Counted from the first letter of the stretch, positions 53,466 through 62,328 are shown. The stretch: 64,000 nt of DNA from JACMLD01 sp039916305 (GCA_039916305.1 JBDSLR010000010.1:1-64000), one strand, 5' to 3'. Notes: generated from the sequence alone by a model not told the origin. Numbers and translations: made by a program.

Positions 53466-53497
53466 CCGGCTCTTCTTACGAAGTGCCGGTTTTTTTC
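53466..53497 (+). terminator. Orphan plus-strand terminator
   Basis: CCGGCTCTTC pairs with GAAGTGCCGG (one mismatch) around TTAC and is followed by T8. The nearest plus-strand coding candidate is the 29-codon frame at 53192. Confidence 0.8.
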
Positions 53498-53543
53498 GTT
53501 CTGCCCCCAGCGCCAGTCCGGCGTGCTAACGTATTGATTTTTT

Positions 53544-54644
53544 CTAACGACCGCTCCGCTGGTTAAGCACCATAATCAACCTTTTCAAATCAGTGGCTGT
53601 ATTAAACGCATGCAGCACAATGCGCAGGCGTTCACTGTCTTTGGGCACTGTTGGGTACAGTATGACCCTTACATCAAACCCATGTTGCAGGCACCATGCC
53701 GCTGCTGCTTTTACTGCCTCATTGCCAGGAATAATAACAGACTGCACCGGTGTTTCACTTCGTAATGTCTTAAAATTTGTATCAGCCGATTGAAAAAGTG
53801 ATACCAGGTTTTGCAGATGAACACGCTCTTTGTGCATCAATGGAAATAGCGCATATGCAGCAGCAATAGCGGCTATGCTTGCCGGGGGCAAAGCAGTGGT
53901 ATACATAAACGGCCGGCAAAAATTAACCAGGTACTCGCGCAGCGTAACAGTACCCAGCACTACTGCACCATGACAGCCAAGCGCTTTACCAAATGTATGT
54001 ATACGTGCAAAACATTGCTGCTCTAATTCTAATGCCTGCACCAGTCCGGCACCCTGGCTTCCCATCACACCGGTAGCATGCGCTTCATCCACTATTAAAA
54101 ACGCATGATAGTGCTGGCAAAGGTCTGCTATCTCTTTTAATGGCGCCATGTCACCATCCATTGAAAATACAGATTCTGTTACTACAAATACATTGCCTTT
54201 GGCTGTTGCCAGTTTTTTTTCAAGGTCGGCAGTATCATTGTGTAAAAATGAATACGATTGTGCAAGACCAAGCCGCAGCCCGTCACGTATAGACGCATGA
54301 GAAAGATAGTCGTACAACACCGTATCGCCCCTTTGTGGCACGGCACTTAATATTCCCAAATTGGCATCGTAGCCTGAATTGAAAATAAGCCCGGCTTCCG
54401 CATTGTGAAAGGCGGCTATCCGTGCTTCTGTTTGCTCTACCAGTTCATTATTGCCGGTCAGCAGCCTTGAACCGGTGCTGCCGCTTTTTAATTGCGGCGC
54501 GGGCAGGGTAAGCAGATCATTTTTTACAATACCGAGGTAATCATTTGAACAAAAATCAATGCCTGCAGCAGCTATACGCAACTGCCGGTAGGCATGCTGT
54601 TCCTGGCGGCCTGCTAATTTTGTATGCAGAAATACTTCATTCAT
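53544..54644 (-). CDS. 8-amino-7-oxononanoate synthase-like PLP enzyme
   Basis: The ATG at 54644 gives 366 residues of the alpha-oxoamine synthase family, beginning MNEVFLHTKLAGRQEQ. Visible are DFCSNDYLGI, GSTGSRLLTGNNELVEQ, the cofactor Asp in LIVDEAHATGVMG and the PLP-binding Lys220 in IHTFGKALGCHGAVV. BioF joins pimeloyl-ACP or -CoA and alanine in biotin synthesis; KBL and other relatives share the fold. The gene is slightly short and no other biotin gene is adjacent, so BioF is the best but not the only reading. It is divergent from the MiaE-like gene. Confidence 0.85.
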   Translation of the reverse strand: MNEVFLHTKLAGRQEQHAYRQLRIAAAGIDFCSNDYLGIVKNDLLTLPAPQLKSGSTGSRLLTGNNELVEQTEARIAAFHNAEAGLIFNSGYDANLGILSAVPQRGDTVLYDYLSHASIRDGLRLGLAQSYSFLHNDTADLEKKLATAKGNVFVVTESVFSMDGDMAPLKEIADLCQHYHAFLIVDEAHATGVMGSQGAGLVQALELEQQCFARIHTFGKALGCHGAVVLGTVTLREYLVNFCRPFMYTTALPPASIAAIAAAYALFPLMHKERVHLQNLVSLFQSADTNFKTLRSETPVQSVIIPGNEAVKAAAAWCLQHGFDVRVILYPTVPKDSERLRIVLHAFNTATDLKRLIMVLNQRSGR

Positions 54645-54744
54645 ATCTTTACGGTATAACAGCGTTGCTGATTCATTCAGTTGATGTAGCTGCTGCGTAT
54701 TTGAAATCAGCCTACGGGCTGGAGTTTTAAAACAACACAAAGTA

Positions 54745-55350
54745 ATGATAAGTACAGACGTAAAAAATATACTTGGGCTGCAGTTGCCCACCGATCCGCG
54801 GTGGGTAAACCTGGCGGGCATCTCACTGGAAGAAATTCTTACCGATCACGCCTATTGCGAGCAGAAAGCGGCGCTTACCTGTATATCACTGATACAAAAA
54901 TATTCAGACAAGGAAGTTCTGGTAAAAGAACTGGCGCCTATTGTTACAGAAGAATGGGGCCATTTCCGGCTGGTGCTGGCAGAATTGCACAAGCGCCATC
55001 TTAAACTCGGCTTGCAGCGCAAAGATATTTATGTAAACAAACTGCTTGAATTTCAGCGAAAAGGTGGTGGCACGGAAGAACGGTTTCTTGATCAGTTGCT
55101 CACCATGGCACTAATTGAAGCCAGGAGCTGCGAAAGATTCAAACGGCTGAGTGAAGGATTGAATGATGAATACATGCGCAATTTTTACCGGCGTTTTATG
55201 GAAAGCGAAGCTGGTCATTATACTTTATTTATTGAACTGGCCGACACCTACATCAGCAAAGAAAAAGTACGCGCCCGTTTAACAGCATGGCTGGCCTATG
55301 AAGCAGCTGTAATGCAGGAAATGGAAGTAAGGGGCGACAGGATACATTGA
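54745..55350 (+). CDS. miaE: tRNA-(ms2io6A)-hydroxylase (MiaE-like)
   Basis: The 201-residue protein has the MiaE ferritin-like di-iron pattern: DHAYCEQKAA, EEWGHFRLV, LIEARSCERF and ESEAGHYTLF supply Glu and His ligands at regular spacing in four helices. Known MiaE hydroxylates the isopentenyl group at A37 of tRNA with O2. Several Bacteroidota have this homologue. It is a single gene, 100 bases from the divergent BioF-like gene. Whether the substrate modification exists in this organism cannot be seen here. Confidence 0.9.
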   Translation: MISTDVKNILGLQLPTDPRWVNLAGISLEEILTDHAYCEQKAALTCISLIQKYSDKEVLVKELAPIVTEEWGHFRLVLAELHKRHLKLGLQRKDIYVNKLLEFQRKGGGTEERFLDQLLTMALIEARSCERFKRLSEGLNDEYMRNFYRRFMESEAGHYTLFIELADTYISKEKVRARLTAWLAYEAAVMQEMEVRGDRIH

Positions 55351-55482
55351 TAGCAGCCCGCCTTCTCCCAAGGCGGGATCAGCGCTGATATTTAATTCTG
55401 CGCAAACGGTTGCGCGGAAATAAGTTGGTTGAATAGCCTAATTTCATTCAAACAATCACAGAAATCATCAATTATTGCGCAT

Positions 55483-56829
55483 ATGAAAAGAAGGATTTTT
55501 GTACAACATTCAGTGATGGCCGCTGCCGCCGTTAGCATCGTTCCGTCTGCTTCAGTAAAAGCCAGTGCCGATAAAAAAGCCAGGCTCGCTTTTATTGGCG
55601 TGGGTCTGCGTGGCCAGAACCACCTTGACAATGCGCTTCGCAGGGATGATGTGGAAGTGGTGGCCATCTGTGATATAGATGAGCGCATGCTGGCCATGGC
55701 CAGCAACGTGGTGAAAAAATCTGGTAAGGCCATGCCACCCATTTTTAAGGGCGACCCATATGCTTACCGGAAACTACTTGAATTAAAAAACATTGATGCT
55801 GTGGTGATTGCCACCCCCTGGGAATGGCATTGCCCGATGATAATTGACAGCTTGCAGGCGGGTATCAAATATGTAGGCACAGAAGTAATGCTGGGCATTA
55901 CGCTGGATGACCACTGGAAAGTGGTACATGAAGCGGAAAAGCAAAAAGCCCATGTAAGCATGCTGGAGAATGTTTGCTACAGAAGAGATGTAATGGCTGT
56001 GATGAATATGGTACGCAAAGGTATTTTTGGTGAGCTGATTCACCTGCAGGGTGGTTACCAGCATGACCTGCGGAATATAAAGTTTAATAACGGCACTTCT
56101 GATACCGGGGCTGAATTTGGTGAGAAGGGTTTTTCAGAAGCAAAATGGAGGACCAATCATTCTGTGCACCGTAACGGCGACCTGTATCCCACACACGGTA
56201 TTGGCCCCGTGGCACAAATGATTGACATCAACCGTGGCAACCGCTTTCTTTCACTCAGCTCATTCGCCAGTAAGTCCAGGGGCCTGCATGAATACGTGGT
56301 AAGCAAGGGGGGAGAAAACCATCCCAATGCAAAAGTGGAATTTAAGCTGGGCGATGTGGTGACTACCCACATTAAATGCGCCAATGGCGAAACTATTTTA
56401 CTGGAGCATGATACCAACCTGCCCCGCCCCTATTCACTGGGTTTCCGGGTGCAGGGTACCAAAGGCATCTGGATGGACGTTAATCACGGCATCTATATAG
56501 AAGGGCAGGCTGCAAAACCCCACCAATGGGATGATGCAAAAGCATGGCTTGACAAATATGATCACCCCCTCTGGACAAGATGGAGCAAGGAAACAGAAAA
56601 TGCCGGGCATGGTGGTATGGATTTTTTTGTATTGCACGGTTTTGTGGAAGCCATAAAAAGACAGGTAGCCACCCCGCTGGATGTGTATGATGCAGCGGCG
56701 TGGAGCGCCATTACCCCCCTAAGTGAAAAGAGTATTGAATTGGGCAACCAGACAGTTGAATTTCCTGATTTTACCGGCGGACAATGGATGCAAAGGAAAA
56801 ACGATTTTGCCTTAACAGATGCGTATTGA
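55483..56829 (+). CDS. Gfo/Idh/MocA family oxidoreductase (GH109-like), exported
   Basis: The ATG at 55483 begins a Tat-like signal (MKRRIFVQHSVMAAAAVSIV). The 448-residue protein has the Rossmann start RLAFIGVGLRGQNHLDNAL and the family AVVIATPWEWHCPM and GTEVMLGITLDDHWKVV. The conserved EKG-equivalent is replaced by this GTEVM form, as in GH109-type members. The C-terminal domain includes HPNAKVEFKLGDVVTTHIKC. GH109 enzymes are NAD-dependent alpha-N-acetylgalactosaminidases. A kinase-like gene follows after 55 bases in the same direction and may act on the released sugar (inference). Confidence 0.88.
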   Translation: MKRRIFVQHSVMAAAAVSIVPSASVKASADKKARLAFIGVGLRGQNHLDNALRRDDVEVVAICDIDERMLAMASNVVKKSGKAMPPIFKGDPYAYRKLLELKNIDAVVIATPWEWHCPMIIDSLQAGIKYVGTEVMLGITLDDHWKVVHEAEKQKAHVSMLENVCYRRDVMAVMNMVRKGIFGELIHLQGGYQHDLRNIKFNNGTSDTGAEFGEKGFSEAKWRTNHSVHRNGDLYPTHGIGPVAQMIDINRGNRFLSLSSFASKSRGLHEYVVSKGGENHPNAKVEFKLGDVVTTHIKCANGETILLEHDTNLPRPYSLGFRVQGTKGIWMDVNHGIYIEGQAAKPHQWDDAKAWLDKYDHPLWTRWSKETENAGHGGMDFFVLHGFVEAIKRQVATPLDVYDAAAWSAITPLSEKSIELGNQTVEFPDFTGGQWMQRKNDFALTDAY

Positions 56830-56884
56830 GAACGCTTACCTTTGGTGCAAATGACTGTTCCATCACTAATCTATTACACCAATA

Positions 56885-57967
56885 ATGAAACCTGACAATG
56901 CACTTTCCGGCGTGCCGGAAAGGACGGGAATGATAGCTATAGAAAAAGCTGCGGTGCAGTTTGGCAAAGGCACTCCTACGATAATACCGCTGGGCAATGG
57001 TCTTATCAACCGGACCTACAAAGTTGATTTTACAGATTCGCACCCCATCGTTTTACAATGCATTAATCAAAGTACTTTTCCGCAACCGGAAAATATTATA
57101 AATAATTACCGTCTTATACAGGATTATGCCGTTAAAACCGGGGGCAACAAAATCTCTTCCTTATTACCAACCAGCCATGGTAAATATTACTGGATTGACG
57201 CTGAAGGAAATTTTTGGCGGGCCACAGAATTCATTGGCAATTCGTATGCATCAGCCATTCCTGAAAATACCGGTCAAGTTTTTACCGCGGCTAAATCTTT
57301 TGCCGCATTTACGCAATCATTGAATGGATTAAAAGCAGAGGAGCTAGCGATTATCATTCCCAATTTTCATAACCTTGCTTTCCGGTATAAACAATTTGAA
57401 GACACCGTAAAAAAGGCGCATATCAGCCGGCTATTAAAATCTACCCATGTTATTTCAGAGATAAGGGACCGGATTACGCTGGTTGATTTTTACAATGAGA
57501 TTGAAAACAACGAATCCGATTACCCCACCCGCATCATGCACCACGATTGTAAGATCAGCAATATACTGTTTGACGCATCCACACGGGCAGTTATCTGTCC
57601 CGTTGATCTGGATACCGTGATGCCTGGAAAATATTTTTCTGATATTGGCGATATGATACGCACCATGGCCTGTACCGAAGAAGAAAACAGTACCGCATGG
57701 GAACTGATTGATGTAAAAGCCGATTACTATACGGCCATCATCAACGGCTATACGGAAGGTATGGGAAAAGATCTGACAGCTGCAGAAAAACAGCATATTC
57801 ACCAGCCGGGATTACTGCTCACCTATATGCAATGCCTCCGCTTTGTTACTGACTTTCTCAACAATGATATTTACTATAAAACTACTTACCCGGAGCAGAA
57901 CCTTAACCGCGCACTGAACCAGCTGATTTTACTGGAAAAACTGGAGGAATACATCAGCAAACTGTAG
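56885..57967 (+). CDS. Phosphotransferase of the N-acetylhexosamine 1-kinase/APH type
   Basis: The 360-residue protein has a kinase-like fold with N-lobe GNGLINRTYKVDF, the catalytic loop MHHDCKISNILFD (Asp221, Asn226) and the metal motif VDLDTVMPG (Asp241 or Asp243) followed by FSDIGDMIRT. This pattern is the one found in N-acetylhexosamine 1-kinases (NahK) and related aminoglycoside-phosphotransferase-fold enzymes. It would phosphorylate GlcNAc or GalNAc at C1. The upstream GH109-like gene fits such a salvage route. It could also act on another small alcohol. No antibiotic resistance role is implied. Confidence 0.85.
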   Translation: MKPDNALSGVPERTGMIAIEKAAVQFGKGTPTIIPLGNGLINRTYKVDFTDSHPIVLQCINQSTFPQPENIINNYRLIQDYAVKTGGNKISSLLPTSHGKYYWIDAEGNFWRATEFIGNSYASAIPENTGQVFTAAKSFAAFTQSLNGLKAEELAIIIPNFHNLAFRYKQFEDTVKKAHISRLLKSTHVISEIRDRITLVDFYNEIENNESDYPTRIMHHDCKISNILFDASTRAVICPVDLDTVMPGKYFSDIGDMIRTMACTEEENSTAWELIDVKADYYTAIINGYTEGMGKDLTAAEKQHIHQPGLLLTYMQCLRFVTDFLNNDIYYKTTYPEQNLNRALNQLILLEKLEEYISKL

Positions 57968-57976
57968 TATTTGCAG

Positions 57977-58987
57977 CTATGTATTACTGAAATATTTTAA
58001 CTCTTCATCCAGCTTTAAAAAAGGACACCTGGTAAGCAGTTCTTTTGTTTTTTCAAGATGCAAGGACAGGAATTGCCGATGTGCGTGGGTAGCGGGTTGA
58101 AAAGCCTTATGCTTCCTGGCGGTAACTATTTTCTTTACTTCTTCAATTATATGCTGGGATGCTTCATCTATACAAAAACGGATAAATTTCTCCAGCACAA
58201 ATTCTGTTGCCGGGTAGTTTGGATGTACCATGTCTACATCATAAAACCTGTAATCGCGCAATACATCAATGACCAGTTCATAGGCCGGAAAATAGTACAG
58301 GCCGTCAAATTTGTTAACCAGGTTGTGCACCACTTCTATCAGCCTGGCTTTACTGCGGTTGTTCTCGGTTACCCCGTCACGTATATGCCGTACAGGGCTA
58401 ACCGTAAAAATAATCCTGAGTGCCGGGTTAAAATGCCGTAACTGGTGGATACAATTATCCAGCACTGCATTTGTTTCTTCAATGCCCATTAAATGTTTGT
58501 TGAACCATTGCCCGGGCGCCCGGTGACAATTAGCAACCGCTTTATCTGTCTCCCCACCTCTTGCAGCAGAGAGAGGGTATTGATCCGCTAGCCTGTAAGA
58601 AAATGAAGAGCCCAATGTAATGATCATCCAACGGGCGGTTTTTAAAAAATGATGGGCCCGCTGCTGACTTTCATTAATGCGCCGCAATGCAGTGGGTTTG
58701 TCTGTATCCGAAAATATGCTATGGTGCTGCCAGCTCTGCCATACTTCATTAAGATAAAACAAATCATTCTCCGTGTACTGCTTATTTTGGATGTAAGAAA
58801 CAAGGGATGAAGCAACACTCTGCGGATCAAACAGGATTCCATTTGGATTCTGGAGCACATTAAATTTAAGTTCCTGCAATTTGTTACCTATATGCTCGGT
58901 AAAACAGGAGCCAATTAATAAAAGGTCATCGCGGTAGGTGATGGAACCTGGTAAGGGATGTATGCGGATGGGTAATTGAAATTCCAT
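57977..58987 (-). CDS. GSCFA domain protein
   Basis: The 336-residue protein carries the GSCFA signature as LLIGSCFTEHIGNKL near residue 25. Then follow the GILFDPQS and the MIITLGSSFSYRL blocks, the RIIFTVSPVRHIRDG motif near 195 and DVDMVHPNYPATEFVL near 255. The layout is that of the SGNH-hydrolase-like superfamily, with Ser in GSCF and Asp/His in DMVHP. Its substrate is unknown; it is widespread in Bacteroidota. It is convergent with the kinase-like gene, with only 9 bases between the stops. Confidence 0.92.
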   Translation of the reverse strand: MEFQLPIRIHPLPGSITYRDDLLLIGSCFTEHIGNKLQELKFNVLQNPNGILFDPQSVASSLVSYIQNKQYTENDLFYLNEVWQSWQHHSIFSDTDKPTALRRINESQQRAHHFLKTARWMIITLGSSFSYRLADQYPLSAARGGETDKAVANCHRAPGQWFNKHLMGIEETNAVLDNCIHQLRHFNPALRIIFTVSPVRHIRDGVTENNRSKARLIEVVHNLVNKFDGLYYFPAYELVIDVLRDYRFYDVDMVHPNYPATEFVLEKFIRFCIDEASQHIIEEVKKIVTARKHKAFQPATHAHRQFLSLHLEKTKELLTRCPFLKLDEELKYFSNT

Positions 58988-58993
58988 ACTGAT

Positions 58994-59047
58994 GTTTGAT
59001 GCCCGCCCGGATGAACCGTTCGGACGGGTCTGATTTTAATGTCTGAT
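58994..59047. repeat. Dispersed hairpin repeat flanked by GTYTGAT, copy 3
   Basis: GTTTGAT, then CCCGCCCGG-ATGAACCGTT-CGGACGGG, then TCTGAT, with a further GTCTGAT at 59041-59047. It starts seven bases upstream of the GSCFA start codon. Confidence 0.65.
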
Positions 59048-59107
59048 GTATTTTATGCAGTGCCGTACCATTTATGCTTACTTTCATTTCTTTTATCTTA
59101 TTCCCAC

Positions 59108-59163
59108 CGCTCACCACTACTCACTATTTACTATTCACGACTCCCCACTGACTACTCACCACT
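59108..59163. repeat. Degenerate heptamer array, unit CACTACT
   Basis: Eight 7-base units: CGCTCAC, CACTACT, CACTATT, TACTATT, CACGACT, CCCCACT, GACTACT, CACCACT. The last unit ends on the base before the minus-strand stop codon of the HMG-CoA lyase gene. Confidence 0.75.
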
Positions 59164-60027
59164 CTACACAAAAATCTGCGCCGCTAGCTGGCTACTCCGG
59201 TCCAAAGCTTCCTTATTCAGCTGGTGCAATAGCTGCCTTTCTTCAAAGTAAGGAATCATTAATTCGGTATCCATATTGCCTACCAGTTCATCAGCAGCCA
59301 TGGGGCAACCGCCGATGCCTTTCAGGGCCCCGTCGAAACGTTTGCAGCCCGCCTTTACTGCTGCATCCAGTTTAGCCTTCCAGTTTGTTGCAGAGGAATG
59401 CAGGTGTACCCCTATTTCGTGCTGCGGCCATTGTTGTACCAGGAAATTCGTCATGGTGAAAACCTGTTCCGGGTTGGCCAGTCCAACCGTATCGGCCAGC
59501 GAAATTGTTTTTACGCCCAACGCAACTATCTTATTCACCCAGTTAAAAGCAATTTCTGCAGAAAACGGATCCCCATAGGGGTTTCCAAATGCCATGGAAA
59601 TATATACCACCAGTTCTTTATTATTCTTTACACACAGTTCCTGAATATCGTCGGTTCTTTGCAGGGATTCTTCTATGGAGCTGTTTGTATTACGCTGCTG
59701 AAATGTTTCCGAAATGGAAAAAGGAAAACCAAGAAAATGAATGGCATCAAATAAAACTGCTTCCTCCGCCCCGCGCAGATTGGCTACAATGGCCAGCAGC
59801 TTTGTATGACTGTTACCAAGTTGTAAATGCCGGAGGACTTCAGCTGTATCAGCCATTTGCGGTATAGCTTTCGGAGAAACAAAACTTCCGAAATCAATGG
59901 TATCAAAACCCACTTGCAGCAGGCTGTTGATGTATTCGATCTTTTGCGCGGTGGGTATAAAATGAGCCCAGCCCTGCATGGCATCGCGGGGGCATTCGAT
60001 GAGTTTAACCGGTGGAACTTCCTGCAT
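59164..60027 (-). CDS. Hydroxymethylglutaryl-CoA lyase
   Basis: The 287-residue TIM-barrel enzyme has the HMG-CoA lyase start IECPRDAMQGWAHFIPTAQK, where Arg and Asp form the substrate and metal site. It has SLADTVGLANPEQVF in the middle, HLHSSATNWKAKLDAAVKAG for the metal His ligands, and the Cys loop FDGALKGIGGCPMAADEL. It cleaves HMG-CoA to acetyl-CoA and acetoacetate at the end of leucine breakdown. No other leucine-degradation gene is adjacent. It lies 23 bases past the HTH regulator gene stop and is probably co-transcribed with it. Confidence 0.94.
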   Translation of the reverse strand: MQEVPPVKLIECPRDAMQGWAHFIPTAQKIEYINSLLQVGFDTIDFGSFVSPKAIPQMADTAEVLRHLQLGNSHTKLLAIVANLRGAEEAVLFDAIHFLGFPFSISETFQQRNTNSSIEESLQRTDDIQELCVKNNKELVVYISMAFGNPYGDPFSAEIAFNWVNKIVALGVKTISLADTVGLANPEQVFTMTNFLVQQWPQHEIGVHLHSSATNWKAKLDAAVKAGCKRFDGALKGIGGCPMAADELVGNMDTELMIPYFEERQLLHQLNKEALDRSSQLAAQIFV

Positions 60028-60050
60028 AATGAATGCAAAAATAACGGGTA

Positions 60051-61055
60051 TTAGGGAAGCTTCGCTATGCTGTCGTGAATCTTATTGCGCAAACGGTTAA
60101 AAAACCGGGCCCTGTCCTTTTCGCCAATGGCACTAATCATGGTTGATTTTTTCATCAGGTTTTGCAGATTGCCGGACATGGCATTATTGAATCTTTCATC
60201 GCGCGTTGAAATAAAATAGAGAACGCTGTGGTTAAGGTAGGTAATCTTACTGTCCCCTATTTCAGCAAAAAAAGTATTGTTACCCAAAATCAGCTCGTTT
60301 ACAAACATCCTGTATTCAGCTGCATGGGTCGTGGGCATGCTACCAATTTTAAACTGGACACCCAACTCGGCCTGTTTTTCAATGTGGTTAATTAGTTCTT
60401 CTACCTTTCCATATAATACCCTGACATCATTTTTATTTGCAAATGCCTCCGCCTCTGCATAAAAGTTAATTTGGTTAAGTGTACTGTTAAGCGTTTCAAT
60501 ATTCCAGATTTCAGTAATGGATACCTGGTTATACAAGGCTATTATCTTTTTACTCTGCTCAATATATTTATCATACCTTGAATCGTCCAAAGCAAATTTT
60601 ATTCCCTTTAACCGCTCGTCCTGCAGGATAGATTTCATGTAAAAAAAACACCTGAATGCGGTAAGTTCAGGTAGCTGGAAATGTACAAAGGGAGGAATGT
60701 CCTTCATCAGGTAGTAAATATGTTTCTTTTCAAAACTATTGATGAGCTCAAACTGGTGCTGCACATCCTGTAACCAATCTTCAATAGCATATTCCGCACC
60801 CCCCGGGTTTAGTTTTCCTTTAAAAATAAAAGCATCCGTCTCCAGGTGGAGAATTTGATCGACAGAAATTTTAAAATGGCTGCACAGCTTGTGTGTTTCT
60901 TCCAAATCCATGGGCTTTTCGCCCCGGATACGCCGGTATGCGCTGTCCGTACTAATGCTCAAAAGTTCGGCTACCTCGTCCACCATAGAGATATGAGCGG
61001 GCAACTGCGTTTTAAGGTGCCGAAAAAACTGCACCTGCACATTGGAGGGGTTCAT
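60051..61055 (-). CDS. Helix-turn-helix regulator with long helical C-terminal domain
   Basis: The ATG at 61055 (MNPSNVQVQFFRHLK) is used; an upstream TTG is possible. The 334-residue protein has an N-terminal BetR/XRE-like HTH (about 20-60: MVDEVAELLSISTDSAYRRI and RGEKPMDLEETHKL). About 270 residues without known motifs but rich in aromatic helices follow (FEKKHIYYLMKDIPPF). The layout is common in Bacteroidota and unstudied. It lies 23 bases upstream of the HMG-CoA lyase gene in the same direction and may regulate it (inference). Confidence 0.8.
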   Translation of the reverse strand: MNPSNVQVQFFRHLKTQLPAHISMVDEVAELLSISTDSAYRRIRGEKPMDLEETHKLCSHFKISVDQILHLETDAFIFKGKLNPGGAEYAIEDWLQDVQHQFELINSFEKKHIYYLMKDIPPFVHFQLPELTAFRCFFYMKSILQDERLKGIKFALDDSRYDKYIEQSKKIIALYNQVSITEIWNIETLNSTLNQINFYAEAEAFANKNDVRVLYGKVEELINHIEKQAELGVQFKIGSMPTTHAAEYRMFVNELILGNNTFFAEIGDSKITYLNHSVLYFISTRDERFNNAMSGNLQNLMKKSTMISAIGEKDRARFFNRLRNKIHDSIAKLP

Positions 61056-61247
61056 GGGCAAATTAGTTTAGGAGTTATTGCAAACTACGCCGGCAAGATT
61101 TGCAGAAAATGCAAGTACTATTAAATGTAACCGTTTTTTTGCAAAAAACAATTTACGGGACAGCCTGCTTCCGTTCATTTAAAAAGCCTTTACCAACTGT
61201 TTCAGCCGCGTTGCATTCGTTAATTAGGTATGGGGTTTACCGGGCAG

Positions 61248-61255
61248 TAGTTTTG
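61248..61255 (+). promoter_or_regulatory. Putative -7 element of the 61.3 kb gene pair
   Basis: TAGTTTTG is a full match to TAnnTTTG, 56 bases before the first gene of the pair. No -33 match at proper distance. Confidence 0.35.
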
Positions 61256-61311
61256 AATAGTTGAAAAATTATTACTACCTGAATAAAGAAATCACCTAAA
61301 CCCTGTTTATT

Positions 61312-61719
61312 ATGAAAAAATCTCTCCAGTTAATCATGCTCATTTGCCTGGCACAAGCTGCTTTTACCCAGCAAATCCCCGCCACAAAAAAACATTTATC
61401 AGCACAGGCATACCGGCAACAAAGCGGTGACCAAATAGTACTCGGTAGCATTTTGCTGGCCGGCGGCACTGCCCTGGCGTTCGCGGGGGCCAATATGCAA
61501 AATAATGCTACCGGTTTCGACTTTACCGGTTCAGGCATTGAACTGCTGGGTATTATGGCAGCAGGCGGCAGCATACCTTTATTTATCAGCGCCGTAAATA
61601 ATCATGCAAAAGGAAAAGCAATTGCCGTGAGTATGAAACCTGAAAACGTGTTGGCATTAGATAGGTTCAGGTTTTCTGCGCATTCCTATCCCGCCCTTTC
61701 CATAAAAATTAATTTATAA
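61312..61719 (+). CDS. Small exported membrane protein, hypothetical
   Basis: The 135-residue product has a signal peptide (MKKSLQLIMLICLAQAAFTQ). Two hydrophobic helices follow, at about 44-60 (IVLGSILLAGGTALAFAGAN) and 75-95 (GIELLGIMAAGGSIPLFISA). No family name is recognised. It lies 23 bases before the next gene, which also has a signal peptide and Gly-rich helices, so the two probably form an operon with a common envelope role. Confidence 0.75.
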   Translation: MKKSLQLIMLICLAQAAFTQQIPATKKHLSAQAYRQQSGDQIVLGSILLAGGTALAFAGANMQNNATGFDFTGSGIELLGIMAAGGSIPLFISAVNNHAKGKAIAVSMKPENVLALDRFRFSAHSYPALSIKINL

Positions 61720-61742
61720 AAAAAAATAGAAAAAATTTTATT

Positions 61743-62285
61743 ATGAAAATCTTTATCTATTTCGGTCTTCTTATCAGCGGAAGCACATTGGTGTATTCGC
61801 AGGACAGTACTTTACTGAAGAAAAGACTTTTTAGCGTTGTTGCTTCAGATTTTGATAACGGCAAAACAAAAGGCTGGCTGGCCAATATTAATGATACTGC
61901 CATACAGATCAGCTATCTGCCTGCACGATTTGCCAGAACAGCAGCGAAGCCAGGGAATATCATTGCGCTCAACTACAACCTGCTTACCGCAGTTAGAATA
62001 AAAAGAAGCAACGCGGGATTACGGGGACTGGGAACAGGCTTTATCTGCGGATTTGCGCTGGGCGGTATTATAGGTTTTGCTTCCGGCGATGATAAGGCAG
62101 GGATTGTACGATTTTCAGCGGGCGAAAATGCTCTTGCCGGTGGATTACTGGCCGGCATCTTATCCGCAGGAATAGGCGCTATCATTGGTGCACTGCCGGG
62201 AAGAAAGTTCATTATTGGGGGCAAAAAAGAAAATTTTGATCAGCTCCGGTTCAATGTAATGGGGCGGGCTTACCGCAACAACTGA
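61743..62285 (+). CDS. Exported glycine-zipper-like hypothetical protein
   Basis: The 180-residue protein has a signal peptide (about 1-20). A soluble N-terminal half carries a strand-rich segment (KGWLANINDTAIQISYLPAR), then two Gly-rich hydrophobic helices at about 96-115 (GTGFICGFALGGIIGFASGD) and 130-150 (ALAGGLLAGILSAGIGAIIG). Paired helices with G-x3-G spacing are glycine-zipper-like and may pack in a membrane. Function unknown. Confidence 0.75.
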   Translation: MKIFIYFGLLISGSTLVYSQDSTLLKKRLFSVVASDFDNGKTKGWLANINDTAIQISYLPARFARTAAKPGNIIALNYNLLTAVRIKRSNAGLRGLGTGFICGFALGGIIGFASGDDKAGIVRFSAGENALAGGLLAGILSAGIGAIIGALPGRKFIIGGKKENFDQLRFNVMGRAYRNN

Positions 62286-62328
62286 ACTATTTGGTTTGAA
62301 AAAATGCATACAGCGGCCGGCAAATTTA

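Larger units (their letters stand above)
52873..53543. other. Gap holding a short membrane-peptide frame, a duplicated motif and a terminator
   Basis: No long gene fits this 670-base gap. It does hold a 29-codon plus-strand frame (53192-53281), an imperfect 23-base direct repeat (53045-53067 and 53342-53364) and a plus-strand terminator (53466-53497). Together these suggest a short transcript of unknown role. Confidence 0.5.

Noticed and set aside
56885..57967. Antibiotic (aminoglycoside) resistance gene
   Set aside because: The catalytic pattern and the neighbouring gene fit a sugar-kinase-like enzyme; the shared fold alone does not indicate resistance.
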